From Schoenoplectus triqueter (taxonomy: Eukaryota > Streptophyta > Magnoliopsida > Poales > Cyperaceae), in the NCBI GenBank assembly GCA_964058805.1, contig CAXKVV010000453.1, forward strand, positions 1 through 44,807: DNA of 44,807 nt. The letters run 5' to 3'. Below, in pieces: positions 10,835-23,156 of the stretch (within the stretch, counting starts at the first letter, position 1; each line of letters begins with the position of its first letter). A program made the position numbers and the translations under genes. The notes beneath the pieces were generated by a model, which saw only the letters and a list, made by a program, of their open reading frames with translations, ran no database searches and had not been told where the DNA came from.

Positions 10835-13800
10835 CTAGTGCAATGCTGTAAGAACAGCAGATCCTTCCACCTGCGAATAAGTGGATTTCAGCTTTGGTCA
10901 ATTAGGAGGAAGATACTTTTAGGAAATTATGCTAAATAAAGACCTTGTTTTTTTTTATGTTATTAATGAATGCTTATTGTTCAATCAGAATTTATATCAA
11001 TTACCTTGAAAGTAGCACCACATATCTCTTCTTCCTTGGCAGGAACTGCGATCACCTTGTTCTTGGGTTTCTCATAGCATTTCAGACCACCCAATGCGTT
11101 CGAGTAGAAGCATCCTGCATTATTCAAAACGACCAAGAATCAGTAACCAAGAGTAGATTCTATAGTGTATTCTCCTTAATATATAATGAAATAGATATAG
11201 TAATCTTTTTGATACCTTGAGGGAATGGCGCTAGTGACTTGCCACATGATCCTTTCATCAGTTCAATGTTCTCAGAGAATGCCACACAGCCATCAGCAGT
11301 GATTCCCCAGTACAATGGGACTCTTCCATCTGAATCCTATAATTGCAATCATCCCAAGAAAGAAACACAAATTAGCTCTTAATTGCCCACAAAATTGATG
11401 TCAGAACTCCTAATTAACATGATTACATGAATGTATAGCACTTACAGAAGCCACAAGGAGAGAGTTAGTAGACTTGTCAAAGAGGACAAAGGCATAGGAG
11501 CCGTTGAGGTGGCTGAGCATGAAGCTTGCTGGGTACGGGGCCCGGTCCCTGAGGGCTTTGTATGCCTCGATCACCAAAACGACCTCGTTAGTTGTTTTGG
11601 AGAGGCCGTATTGCTGCCTTAAGCTTCCGAGGTTTTCTAATACTCCCTCAAACATGCAAAATATGTCATCTTTAGCCGCAAACATTCTGCAATGACATTA
11701 AAAGAAAATTCAAGTAAGAACTTTTGATTGGATCATATTACCAAACAAAATCAGCAAATATGTATCTGACTTTAACTGCAGGAGTAGTTCCATATGAAAA
11801 TGAAAGGAAATTAGATTATCTCCACTTGCATTAGTAACAGATATACGCCTTGAAAATATGCATTTTTGAAAGGAAATTATATTATACTTCGTTGATTCTT
11901 TCAAGAAAGTTATTATCCAACTTGTTCCTCAAATTGAATTCTGGTGAGTCAACACTGCCATGTTGCTGATAGGGTATGAAATAATAGCAATCATGGAGAA
12001 ATTCGTATCTTTCCAGCTGTTGCAAAGAACTTGAAATTCATACACAATCTTATTTAAATTAAGCTTCCTCCCAAGCATTTTCCAGCAATATTTAAAACCT
12101 CGTATTAATTTAATTAAATTCCCACCTAAAGTTGTTGGGTACCTTTAAAAGCTCAAGAAATCCATGGCCCAGTAGACTTATGGGCCTTTAGCTGCTTAAA
12201 AAAGAGGTACCTAATGTAAGCAGTGAGCATCTAAGACCAAACTTTAGATTAAAAAAGTAAAAAGTAACGAATCTTTTTTCTCTACGGCTCATACTTCATT
12301 TCAAGCATGTAGCGAGTCACTAAATTTTACATTTCTACGCTTTTCCACAAATAATAATTTTGAAAGAACCGTATATAATAAACTCAATGTAGTTTACCCC
12401 GCTAATACATATGCCATGTAACACCAAATAAGCAGTGGCGGATCCAACTTTTTAACAAGTCTCGGTACAATATATAAGTTAATATTAAATTTTTAAAAAT
12501 TAGATATGAAAGATATAATTTTTTCACTTAAACCTAGACACTCATATAGTTTTAAATTATATTTTTCTGAATTAAAATAAAAAAAATTATTACTTTACAA
12601 ACTTTTTAAAAAATCAAATCCGAACACTAAGCGGAGCTTGTCTATACATAGATCCACCCCTGCGTATAAGAGTTTAGGTTGCTTTCTTATTTTCACCCGT
12701 CTTGACTTGGATAGGAGACAAGGTTGTGGCTTAAGATACCGCAAGTGGATAAGATCAAATAAAATTAATAATTGCGATGATAATATTTTTTTTCTTTACC
12801 ACATTTATCTTCTTCATTAATTTAATGGAGGACCCACATGAGTCACCTCAGTGGTGTTTACTTTCTGTTTACCATTCTCTTTCAAACGGGTGCTGAACGA
12901 TTCCACCGAGATTCCTTCCAAGCTTTGTGACCGTTGATTAATTTATGAAATCCATTTAACATTCAAAATAAACAAATAAAATAAAGTAAACAAATGGTGA
13001 TATCACTAGACTTATTTATTTATTTGATGTTAATATTATATTTTCCATAAAGTAAAAAATAGATTTTCCATGAACCAAGGAAATAATTTCCATCTTGGAA
13101 ATTGCAATGGTGCTGACGTTTTATTTGTCCACATTATCCGAAGCTCCAATGCTGATATTCTATAAACGTTAGATCCAGAGAAAGATCACAAAAATGTTGC
13201 AATAACAAGTTTATTAAACAAAGATTATTTAGTGTTAATTAACTGACAATTAGCTGATTCATACCTGGTCAGATCTTGTTTTGTTTAAAATTTGGATATT
13301 AAGGAATAATTTTTATTCTATTAACTTATATTACTTTTATTTAAATTGGCGCTACTTGGATACAATAGGCCAATAACAGAGAAAATATCATATTCATATT
13401 AAACAAATAAATTGAGGAAAATTCACATGATACAACATGGCGCACAGCCCATACCATGTGGGGGATCACACATGACTTTATTATTATTTTTTTGATAAAA
13501 CTATCTCTATGAAAATATATTTTTTATTTTTTGAACATATGCAGTCACAACTGACGTTTGCCTTCATAACTTGACATTAATATCATAAAAATAGTTTGTT
13601 AACGCAGATATTTGCAGGGGCGGACCCATCCAGGGGCACGTGCCCCCCTTGAATTTTGAAAAATAGTATTTTTCGGTAATATTTTCGGCACGTTCCCCTC
13701 TGGAAATTTTTTTGCCCCCCTGAATTGTCTGGTTATTTTTATTGAGAAAAAAATATTTAATACCGTGCATAATGAAATAATTATGCAAAGATATCAAAAT

Positions 13801-14793
13801 ATAAAGTTCCTTAGTCGAAAACTTTCTTCATCAACTTGATTATCTATTATTTTGAGCTTTATTTTATTATTATTTTAATATATAAAATGTTATTATTTAA
13901 TAAAAAAATTATTAGTTAAGTATATATATTAAATTATTAATTTTTTTATTTAGTACCCGATTAGTTAATGAATTTGAACCCGATAAGCCATTACAATCCG
14001 ATAATTGTCCCCCCCAATCAAAATCCTAGATCCGCCACTGGGTATTGTGAGCCTATTATGCATTCAGACTCTTAAATTTGTGAACGTACATATTCAGAAA
14101 GTAAGGATATATTTGTTAAATGTTTCATAATAGAAATAATATGATCAAAACTTTTTAAATGAAGGTTAGAAATTTTTTTCACACTAAATAGTACTCAAAC
14201 AAATACTGACTACTTGTTTATTGAACCATGAATGATTTCTGTCATCTTTTTTAGCAGAAAACACCAAAAAATAAAAAAATATATATATCTTGTGTGGGAC
14301 CAAACAAATATTGATAGAGGGGATAAAATTAATTCTTAGATCAGCTGTCTTGATCAAAACTTTCACTGAAGTAGGTTCTTAAATGATTCTATAGTATGAA
14401 GGAATCAATTAGATTTGCCATGGTCTAGCATAAGATTCCCAAGTGCCAACAAATAATTAAGCACATAGTATTATATTAATTACTCATACAGCAGATCAAG
14501 CATATGCATTACTTGGCAGCTTTGCCAAATAATAAAAGAAGAGAATAATATTTATTTATTTAAAAAAATTAATTCTCTTCAGAGATCTACCTGGGACGGA
14601 ATGGGGATTGGTTGCCATGAGAGTATGCCATCTGGCCGAAGGATCCGAGCTGGATCGACACGGCCGGAGAAGCTGCGGCAAGAAATCGGTTCACCAGCTC
14701 GGAACCGCGGGTCTTAGGAGACGGAGTCCGGCTGCCGGCCGCAACCAACTCTTCCGGCACTTCGACAACTTCTCCACTGAAGACACCCAGCAT
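10835..14793 (-). CDS. TSJT1: TSJT1-like / DUF3700 (class II glutamine amidotransferase-like) protein, five exons
   Basis: The exons in transcript order are 14793-14591, 11686-11446, 11336-11216, 11114-11005 and 10870-10835. Phases 2,0,1,0 are consistent, all introns are GT-AG, and 711 nt give 236 aa ending at a TAG. The protein opens MLGVFSGEVVEVPEELVAAGSR and carries the family hallmarks YGL (94-96) and LRDR (113-116). It also has the conserved segments LVIEAYKALRDRAPYP, FVLFDKST, VPLYWGITADG and GSCGKSLAPFPQG. These match plant stem-specific protein TSJT1 and aluminium-induced or Wali7-like proteins, whose usual length is about 235-255 aa. The domain resembles a class II glutamine amidotransferase but starts Met-Leu, not with the catalytic Cys, so amidotransferase activity is doubtful. 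Family members respond to stress, sugar or auxin; the exact role is unknown. Intron 1 (2904 bp) contains two hAT-type insertions. Confidence 0.93.
12433..12662. mobile_element. Small non-autonomous hAT-type element in intron 1 of the TSJT1-like gene
   Basis: The left terminus CAGTGGCGGATCCA is mirrored by the right terminus TAGATCCACCCCTG. The flanking 8-mers CAAATAAG (12425-12432) and CGTATAAG (12663-12670) agree at 6 of 8 positions, as expected for an aged hAT target duplication. The 230-bp element is AT-rich and has no coding content. Confidence 0.75.
13615..14040. mobile_element. Second hAT-type MITE in intron 1, CAGGGGCGGA termini
   Basis: The left end CAGGGGCGGACCCA and the right end TAGATCCGCCACTG form the same terminal inverted repeat class as the element at 12433. 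The 426-bp element has G/C-rich subterminal blocks (GGGGCACGTGCCCCCC at 13633-13648; TGTCCCCCCCAATC near 14009-14019). The flanking 8-mers GATATTTG and GGTATTGT match only partly, so the duplication is weak. It is non-coding. Confidence 0.7.
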
Positions 14794-14942
14794 TTTTATC
14801 TTTCTATTTCTTTCAAAAAAGAAAAAAATATGGGGAAAGGGGAAAGAAGTTAAAAGGAAAGAGTACAAGAGACGTAAGAGGTGTTATATTGATGTAGAGG
14901 GATAGAATGAATGGAGAGATTACAAGGGGAGAGGAGATGGGG

Positions 14943-14950
14943 TTATATAG
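14943..14950 (-). promoter_or_regulatory. TATA box of the TSJT1-like gene
   Basis: On the minus strand the sequence reads CTATATAA in the context CCTATATAACCCC, about 150 bp upstream of the ATG at 14793. It is followed by a pyrimidine-rich leader (CTCTCCCC, TCTCTCC, CTTTCC) typical of plant 5' UTRs. Position and context support a core promoter; no transcript evidence was available. Confidence 0.6.
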
Positions 14951-17204
14951 GATATATTACAAGGGTAAACCGGGAATGTAAATGAGAAAACCGAGGGGAC
15001 GGTTTTGTTTGGTGAAATCAATTATATTTAAGGAAATATTTCGTGTCCCCAATTGTTATCCTGTTATTATTTTCCAACAAGATATATAGAGTTTCGGATT
15101 AAAATGAGGCGTGTATTTCATTGAACTCCATGGTGTCAGTTAAAGGTGACATGAATTTCAGCCTGGTGGCGTCAACATTTTGTTGCTTAGTGCCTCGGTG
15201 GTTCAGTGGCTTAATGCCTTCCTTAAATGAAATTTGCTTTTAAATATAAATACAATTTTGTATGTTATAGAAAAAATATTCAACGGCGTATAGCAAAATA
15301 AATTAAATATCCATGAAAAAACCGTACGTTTTAAATTAATATCGTATATTTATAACAGATTGGCAGACCTTTTTTTAGTCAATTGTTATGAATAATTATC
15401 CGTGAAAACCTTCAATTTATAGTGCATCATTTTTTTTTGCCAATGAAAATATCATCAAATCATCAAGCTTTTATGACAAATTACTCAAGTCTGTTATCTC
15501 TTTTTGTTTGTTAAGATTATTTTCTATCTATTAACTTCATGTTACTTCTATACTAAATTAGTACAAAAGTTGCTGCTCACATCCTACTTGATTTTCTTCT
15601 TATGTTCATTTTTATGAAGTCAGCAATGCAGACATTGAAAAATGGAGCATTGACTTTGGAGATAATTATACAAGCAGGATCCATAGAAAATAAAAGAGCA
15701 TATTAGTCTGTAATTATTAAACTAAAAAGTGTAATATTATAAGCTATTGCATTTAACTATTGTTAACTTAATAAAATTTGATAGATCCAAATAAGTATAT
15801 TACATTCTTGTAGTCTTGATGGATGAATTTGACAGTTAAAATTAAAGAAAAAATATATATAATTTTAGGACTTAAAATATACATATCAAAATTGTAAAAT
15901 AAAACTTCACAAGATAGCCATTAATCATTTTAAAATATCATAAATACCACATATTACGTATTATGAGTTTGACAAATTTATGAAGATGATAAGTTCGAAC
16001 ACAAACCAAACTTTTTTTCCCATAAACATTGTTCGAACGCATGCAGTGTTGTACGAAAAAAAAAATTAATTCTGTAATTTTGAATTTCGTTTTTTTTTTA
16101 ATTTTTGATTCAATATTATCATATTTAAAAATTACCACATGCATTTGCTAACCAAAGAGTGATGGCGGCTTGGCAATTTGGAATATCATGAACTGTCCAA
16201 ATAAAACTAAATTGCTTATTAATTACATCCTTATTTTTTTAAAAAAAAGAAAAGAAAAGAAAAGGATAGCTATCAATTGATGACCTCTACAGGGCAGTTC
16301 CGCCCTTAACCAATGGAAACATTTTTTGCCCCAAGCAAGTCTTCAAGCAAAACCTGAAAGAAAACAGGCCCAGTTATGATATTGTTGACCACCAAAGAAA
16401 AAAAATGTTTCTAATTGATAATTAGTACCTTTCTAATTGGTACCCACGGAATTAATTAAAGAATGATATTTCCTGTGGAAAACCTTTAAACCGGCGCCGG
16501 AAATTCTTTTAATTTATGAGTATGTATCACTTCACAATGATTGTTTTAGTAATATGTAATAATAATTTTAGACATATATGATTTTGATAATGAGATTTTA
16601 AATAAATTTGAAAAAAAAAAGAACAACGATAATATGATAGGTTTGTTTGTTGGGTTTTAATTGCTTCTAACTTGGTGTAGATTCTTATTTCCTGCCATAA
16701 AAAGCGGTCCCATGACGATGGATCGTATGATAATATCTCCACATCCATACCTTGGGAAGGTGAATCGAAGAGAGGAAAATATCTCTAATGGACATCTCCA
16801 TTACCCATCTCCATCAGTTTGGATAAATCATGGAATATAAGTTGGGGAACAGCTCTCAAAGTTATTTTATCTTGTTTCGATTCTCGATATAGTACTTCAA
16901 AGTTTCTAAATGCAGTACATTAATGTAGAAGCTCATTGTGATTATTGAGAATTGATTACTAAAATAATGTGCGCAACCATATCCTGGTATTTCAAGGGAA
17001 TAATTAGACAATTCTTTATTTTGACTATTTTTCAAAAAAAAAAACAACAACTAAAGTTCAAATTAAACATTGAAACATAATCTATATGATTCGTTTATAT
17101 CAATAAAAATGACAAAATTTTATTATATATTTTCAGTGAAAATCAATTAACACGTAATTTAATCGAATTGAAAACAACTATTTTTAATGTATTAGGAAAT
17201 AATT
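14951..17204. other. AT-rich intergenic region; no supported gene
   Basis: This is the upstream region of the TSJT1-like gene followed by low-complexity DNA. At about 15190-15216 a phrase GGTGGTTCAGTGGC resembles a Pol III A box, but no B box follows. At 16290-16340 a G/C-richer patch (CAGGGCAGTTCCGCCC) may be the end of an old transposon. Only short open frames without domains occur. Confidence 0.5.
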
Positions 17205-17589
17205 CTTAATAAATAAAGAGAGTTCAGTTTTCAAAATTTTCAAGCATGTCACATCATCAATTTTCTCCACTATTGATTTTATTTAAATATTTTCATTTTC
17301 TTAAATCTAAGGATTTATATAAAATAGTTTTTCTCTCCTCATTTAAAATAATGTTTGTAATGTACTTAAGGTGAAATTTAATTCTTAAAATGATTCAATT
17401 TTTATATGATCACTTATATATTATTATGTAGTTAATTAAATTATTTATTATAATAATTATTATTATATCTTAGTATTTAAAAATATTATATCTAAATTTT
17501 TTAATGTAATGTTTTATTAAATATATTTAAAATTTAATTATTTATTTAAGGACTATATTATCGGGATGAAACCCGAGTTACAGCTCTAG
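17205..17589 (+). mobile_element. Helitron-like non-autonomous element, copy 1
   Basis: The 3' end carries the Helitron signature. A short hairpin (stem TCGGG at 17561-17565, CCCGA at 17572-17576) is followed after 9 nt by CTAG (17586-17589) and then a host T. The body is alignable to the minus-strand copy at 23157-23760, for example in CAAGCATGTCACATCAT, TCTCTCCTC and the AAGGACTATATTATC block. The 5' end is approximate because no clear TC terminus was found. No Rep/helicase gene is present. Confidence 0.6.
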
Positions 17590-18791
17590 TACTAAAAATT
17601 GCGTGAAAGTTTATTAATTTATCCAATAAAATATTAATAAATTTACTTTATTTTAAATTAGATTTTAATTTATTATTGAGATTATCAAAATAACCATAGT
17701 GAAGTAACCCCTTCCTCAGTTCTCGAAAAGCAATGGAAACTGATAATTTTTTTGTCTGGTTTCTTAAAAAAAAATTGGTAACTCTTTCCTCTATAAACTC
17801 TTTTTTATTTAAATTTTATGTCAGCGATAGGAATTTTTTTTTTCATACTTTGAACATTTTTGTGGACAAAGACTAGGAAAATCTTCTTAAATATGAAAAA
17901 ATAAGTAATGTAATGAGGAGAAAAAGAAGTATATTTTCAAACTAAAAAGCTTAGATGATTATATAGCTGATGTACTCTTGTTTTGTAAGAGGTGAAAATT
18001 ATGTTAGATATTCATAAATATACCATGTTTTACATAAAAAATAAATAAATGCAGTAACTGTTGATATATTGTACACATATGTTACTCACATTCCATCTAT
18101 AAATAATAAAACACACAGAGAGGCAAAAAAATTGAAGGACACAGCACAATTTGTAGGGGAAAAAATGTTATGATATTTTTCGGGTCTTTCTTAGTTCTCT
18201 GCGAGAGTGCTTGGTACTTCTGTAGGTAGGTGGTGATCTGATCTAGCGACCCACTTCAGATTTTGACCCGCTTGGAGTTGGAAAGGTACATAAAGAAAAA
18301 AAAAATTAAAAATGGAGAGATCTTCTGCGTTCTCGTCAGTTCGGTGCTTCGGATTGATCGTGTGGCATCAAATTCAGTGCATAAATTCCGAATTTCATGA
18401 AATGCACCTAAAAAAATAATTCCCGATTATTGCTTTAAAAGTTAAATATATATTTTACGCTCTCGACGTGTTTCATTTTTTTATAAAGTCATCTAATTTG
18501 ATAAAATATAGGCTTAAATAATGAATAACCTCTAAGGTCTACATCACTTTTTGACGTGCATTTGAAATTTATGGAGACAGTTAGATGGACATTAAAAGAA
18601 AATTCAGCAATTCGATTTTTTTTTCGAATTAGTAAGCTTTTTAGATGAGATATGAATGATTTAAAATCGTTTGTTTGAATGTCTACAATTTTAATTTTTA
18701 GATAAATTTTGAAAGATTGGAGATAATTTTATCACTGTTGATAACCACAATTGTATCACCTTTTATCAATGTTTAATCTCTAAAACTACAC

Positions 18792-18831
<40 letters not shown>

Positions 18832-19095
18832 TCAGTTCTTTAACTTTGGTTTTATTCCCAGTTCGAGATGTTGCCATAGTGTATTATGTTTTTAGTTCTT
18901 TAACATTTTATCAATGTTTAACATTGGTTTCAAAATATTTGATCCAAACGTTCAAAATAATTTTCATACAAATATCTAGTTGTGGACCATATTTTTACCT
19001 TCTCTCTTATTAGTTGGATTGTTGTATTCCCAAAAAAGAAATCAATGCATTAATATCCGATTTCTTCAAAGACCAAGTTATGATGTTTTATAAAA
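17590..19095. other. AT-rich intergenic region with an isolated promoter-like site
   Basis: No gene is supported. A plant-type TATA box context (CATCTATAAATAATA, about 18095-18109) is followed by an A/C-rich potential start region and about 250 bp of unusually GC-balanced sequence (18180-18420). That stretch has only a 36-codon ORF beginning at about 18313 (MERSSAFSSVRC). It could be a decayed gene or a non-coding transcription unit. Confidence 0.4.
18792..18831. repeat. (ATT)n microsatellite
   Basis: About 13 perfect tandem TAT/ATT units. A perfect run of this length is likely polymorphic between individuals. Confidence 0.95.
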
Positions 19096-19442
19096 AAGGA
19101 GGATCTCTTCACAATTAGCTATTTTGATAATTTTAATTATTATATTTTTAATAAATATCAAAAAATTAAAGTAAAAAATATAGATATATTTTTATTATTA
19201 TTTACAGATCGATAGTATTTTAAATTTCATAGAATCTTACTATCATTTGATAGTCCATATTAAAAACTATTAAATTAAAATCCTTACAAATTATATAAAA
19301 TTTAAATGGTCTTTGATGAACTATTTGATAATGAAATTGTATAAAATTTGAAATACTATCAATCTATAAATAAAAATATATCTATATTTTTTTTCTGTAT
19401 TTACTTTTTTTATATTCGTTTAAAAGTCTATTATCAAGATTT
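19096..19442. mobile_element. Fold-back MITE, copy 2 (family A)
   Basis: The left end GGAGGATCTCTTCACAAT resembles the other family ends. The two arms are inverted copies of each other: TAGTATTTTAAATTTCATAG and TTGATAGTCC on the left (about 19212-19256), GAAATTGTATAAAATTTGAAATACTATCAATC on the right (about 19334-19366). The right terminus (ATTATCAAGA) is cut short or degenerate. Non-coding. Confidence 0.6.
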
Positions 19443-20516
19443 TTCGCTTCAATCGTACCTTATGGTTCGGCTTTTACAATAATAATTGCGAATACGGCAA
19501 ATACCTTTATAGATTGGATAAATTCGCATCGCTTACATACGTGTAAAATAATTATTCAAATTATTTATTCCGTAAATTTAAATTATACTGTTGTGATTGT
19601 CTTGTTTATGATTAAAATCCAACTAACATTATAAATTCAGACAGTTATCCTAAGCATATTACTGTAAAGAAGTCAGACACAGATTGTACTCTTGTTCTCT
19701 TTATTATTATCTTTTGTCATATTAATTCACAAATGTTATTTTTTAATTTTAAACATTCTCAAAAGCAGATTATTGATTGTTTTTCATGCTACCGTTGCAT
19801 AAAGATTACACTGAGATTAAAAATATTTTAGTATTCTTTTTGTTAAACGTGCATAGATATATACCAGCTAGATTGTGAAAAGTGGAAACTGTTGGACGCA
19901 GAGGATAATTGCCGACGTTAATTAATAAATAAATAAATTCAGTTTGCGGATCCAAGCTGCCCTTCGATTTTTTTAAAAATATCTTTATTATAATTATGTA
20001 TATTTTTAGAAAAAAATATTTTTTTGTCTTTATTTTTTTTTTAATTTTTACCGCCTGACTCAAACTTTAGATCGTCCCTAAATAAATTTCATCCCCGATA
20101 TTTGTTGTGTGAACTGAAGTCATTGTTGGTATCTTGCTGTGATCCATCCAAGTATCAAGTTGTAACTTTTAAGTAAAAAGCTGCTTATTATATATGTTAT
20201 TGCAATCCAATGATCATCAAATGTGTGTTTAAGTAGTGAACTATATAATATAATAATTGTTCTAGAAAAGAAGATGATATAAGTAAGAATTTTTTGTCAC
20301 TATCGTTGTGCGACACAATTTTCTTCTAAATAAGCAACGGTTCAATATGGAATTAAAGAAAAATGAAGCCACTTGTCGGATAATTTAAGGATTGTGGGCA
20401 GTATAGTAACACAGATAAAAAAAAATTGCGTTATGGTTTATTATTTTAGCTTTATTTATAATCTACAAGTATATATCTGTTCTAGGACATATCAAGAATT
20501 TGCGCGAATTATAAAA
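19443..20516. other. AT-rich intergenic region; no supported gene
   Basis: A stretch near 19456-19545 keeps a 30-codon frame with balanced codon use (VPYGSAFTIIIANTANTFIDW), but no family was recognised and it is short. Otherwise only low-complexity sequence with short open frames. Confidence 0.45.
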
Positions 20517-20815
20517 GGGCGGGGATCACTTGATAATGAGTTATTTTGTCAATTTTGACAATGACTCTTATGTAAATGTAAACAAAAATCTTAAAAATAA
20601 AAATAAAAATAAATTATTTTACTTGTAGATTAATAGTGTTTTATATTTTATGTAATTTTATTATTATGTGATAATCCATCAAAGACTATTAATTTATACA
20701 ATTTGCAACATTTATAATTTAACAGGACTCTTCAATGGACTACCAAATGATAATGAAATTACATAAAAATTGAAACACATTCAATCTACAAGTAAAATAA
20801 CATATCTATAATTTA
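20517..20815. mobile_element. Fold-back MITE, copy 3 (family A), right end lost
   Basis: The left end GGGCGGGGATCACTTGATAATGAGTT and the arms match the family: ACTTGTAGATTAATAGTGTTTTATATTTTATGTAATTTTATTATTATGTGATAATCC-like against its inverse at about 20732-20800. After ATAACATATC the sequence departs from the other copies and runs into a CTG-rich microsatellite (about 20825-20852). The terminal 60 bp or so appear to be missing. Confidence 0.6.
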
Positions 20816-21969
20816 TTTATATACTGCTGCTGCTGCTATACTACTGCTGCTATTTTTTATATACGCATAATGAAATAGAATAAATCACAACGATATTTTT
20901 CTTACTGAATTCAGTTATTTTTTAATAGTGTATTGAAAATAGAAGCATCATGAATATACAGGCAGTGTGTGAATGAAGTGTCAGTGCATTGACCTAAAAC
21001 TCAATTTGAAAATTCGGACTTCTCGTCCTACTCATGTAATATGTAGTATATATTGAAATCTTGATGATCAAATTCTATACGCTTATATTGTTTTACACAA
21101 AATATTCAAAAATATTGCATTACACTTTGAAGAGTCTCAACAGTCGAAAAACAACTAAATGAATTTGTAGATGAGAAAATCTTTTTATTCCTAATCTTAT
21201 CCCCCAATCCCGTCCAGCGATTAAAAATAGAAAGTTTATTATTTTTTTCCGCTCAGAATTATACTACCATACAACACATTTCTTTTTTTTTGTAATGAGA
21301 GATTTCATCTCCATTTATTTTCTAATTGAAATTGTTTATTTCGTTTAATTTATTGTGTTCATAGATATTATGAAGGATGTTTATTACGTAATTATGAGGT
21401 GTTCATATCGATTGTATATGAGTAAAAAAATTGAGAGATTTTTTTGAAATTTTTTTTGTATAGGGAGACAGTTAGCACATTTCTTATAGATTCACAAACA
21501 TAGTCAAATCACTGAAGAATATTAGAGGAGCATATATAATTAACTTTCTAAGTTCCGTATGGGATCAGAAAGGTATAAGATGGAACGTGATTTAGCTGAT
21601 TAATTAATTGTTTTAATCTTCTGATATGTAGCATTTTTATGGGTAAGTATGGGAACCAGCATCTGGAACAAACAGGATTTGAAAGCAAAATTCACTAAAT
21701 GCCGTCTCCAAATTCCTTTTTGGTTGTAGGCAATGTCTGAAACTTATATATACTAATAGCTTCATGTCATACATTATTTGAGTCTTCAAATATTTTATTT
21801 TTTCTTGTTATATATATTGCTCAATAAAATATATGTTTATGGGGTGCTATAAGGATATGAAAGATAATGCTTCGAGTGAAAATACAGATTCTTAGATAAA
21901 ACGAGGATTGAATTAATTATTCAATTTTTAATATTCATAAAAAATATTTACACTCGAATTTCGTGCATC
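20816..21969. other. Intergenic region; CTG-type microsatellite, otherwise nothing recognised
   Basis: A short imperfect CTG/CTA trinucleotide tract (CTGCTGCTGCTATACTACTG...) lies at about 20825-20852. The remainder is AT-rich with no coding signal or clear element ends. Confidence 0.5.
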
Positions 21970-21972
21970 TAA

Positions 21973-22246
21973 GAGCATCCGCATTGGTGTCGACTGTCAA
22001 AATTATTTTTTATGCCATGTAATCAATTGACAATTTATTTCAAAAGTGGCATCCCTGAATAGAACGAAATTGTCAAAATGACACTTTCGTAATTAAGTTT
22101 TTACTTCTTCGCTGACGTGGCTTATCAAATGGATTGTCAAATTTAGACAATTGTCTAATTTTGCCTAGTCTTTGCATCCCTAAAATTCAAATGACAATTG
22201 TCAAATGAGATTTGACAATCAATTTGACAATGGGATGCGGATGCTC
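21973..22246. mobile_element. Tourist-like (PIF/Harbinger) MITE
   Basis: The terminal inverted repeats GAGCATCCGCAT (left) and ATGCGGATGCTC (right) are perfect over 12 bp. They are flanked by the 3-bp duplication TAA (21970-21972 and 22247-22249). Size (274 bp), TAA target and GAGCAT ends fit Tourist-like MITEs of the PIF/Harbinger superfamily. The interior repeats TTGACAAT / ATTGTCAA many times and is non-coding. Confidence 0.85.
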
Positions 22247-22249
22247 TAA

Positions 22250-23156
22250 GCTGCAAAAAAATGACTATTATCAAATAACTCTAAATAAGTAGGATACATT
22301 TAAAAAAAAATGATAGACTGAATTATATATGACAAATTAATCAGTTTCTTTCAGTTCTGATAAGTAATGTTATAATTGAAGGACAAATAACTGCAACTTC
22401 AAGAAAATTGGTACGATGCTTAACGTGAAATAAACAAGAAAACAATGGCAACGAAAGGAACTTTCATATAGCAAGTGTTATTTTTATTTTTCAAATAATA
22501 TTCTAGTTATTTTAAAAATAATTTGTATAAGCATTTGTTATTGAATTTAAGTGTTAATTAATTGGTGCAACACGAAAGGATCTTAGAAAATTATAATACC
22601 CATGTCATTCTAAAACCACTATTGGGAGTAGAAATCAAGAATTTTTTAAATTTGATTAGATTGATTAGCTAGTGACAATGAAGCAACTTCCAAAAAAAAA
22701 TGATATAGAATATTATGGAGAGTGTGCCGTAAGCAGTAGAGACTATTAAGAGCCACATCAGTCTGATGTGGCATGGCAATAAACTAAGATTTTAAAGATG
22801 CGCGTTGCCTGGTGTTCAACACACTTCTTATTTGGAAACTGATTTCACAAGTGAGTGGCGTATTATGATTTGTGACTAATAATTAATGTCATCAATTGGG
22901 AATAAGTTATGAGGCTTTAGTAAAGAGTTGTAGCAAATAATGATTACAGGAGCAGAGGCTATTGTCATCAGTATGTTTTGACTTATACTTAAACAACTAA
23001 CAGTGGGTGGTATTAGAACCATTAATTAGTATAATTTTTTTAAGAACATAAAATCATACTACATCCCACTGATCCACCAACTTTTTGTTTTTTTAACAAT
23101 GATCAATGATGTGAAAATGAATTTCATATATTATTTATCAAAGGCCACTAATTAAA
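22250..23156. other. Intergenic region with one short perfect inverted repeat
   Basis: No gene is supported. The perfect inverted repeat GCCACATCAG-T-CTGATGTGGC occurs at about 22753-22773 and could be the scar of a MITE excision or a small hairpin. The rest is AT-rich and featureless. Confidence 0.5.

Noticed and set aside
15190..15216. tRNA-like phrase GGTGGTTCAGTGGCTTAATGCC
   Set aside because: Resembles a Pol III A box, but no B box or cloverleaf follows.
21052..21072. GAAATCTTGATGATCAAA, similar to part of miR172
   Set aside because: It departs from the miRNA after GATGAT and no matching star arm or hairpin is nearby.
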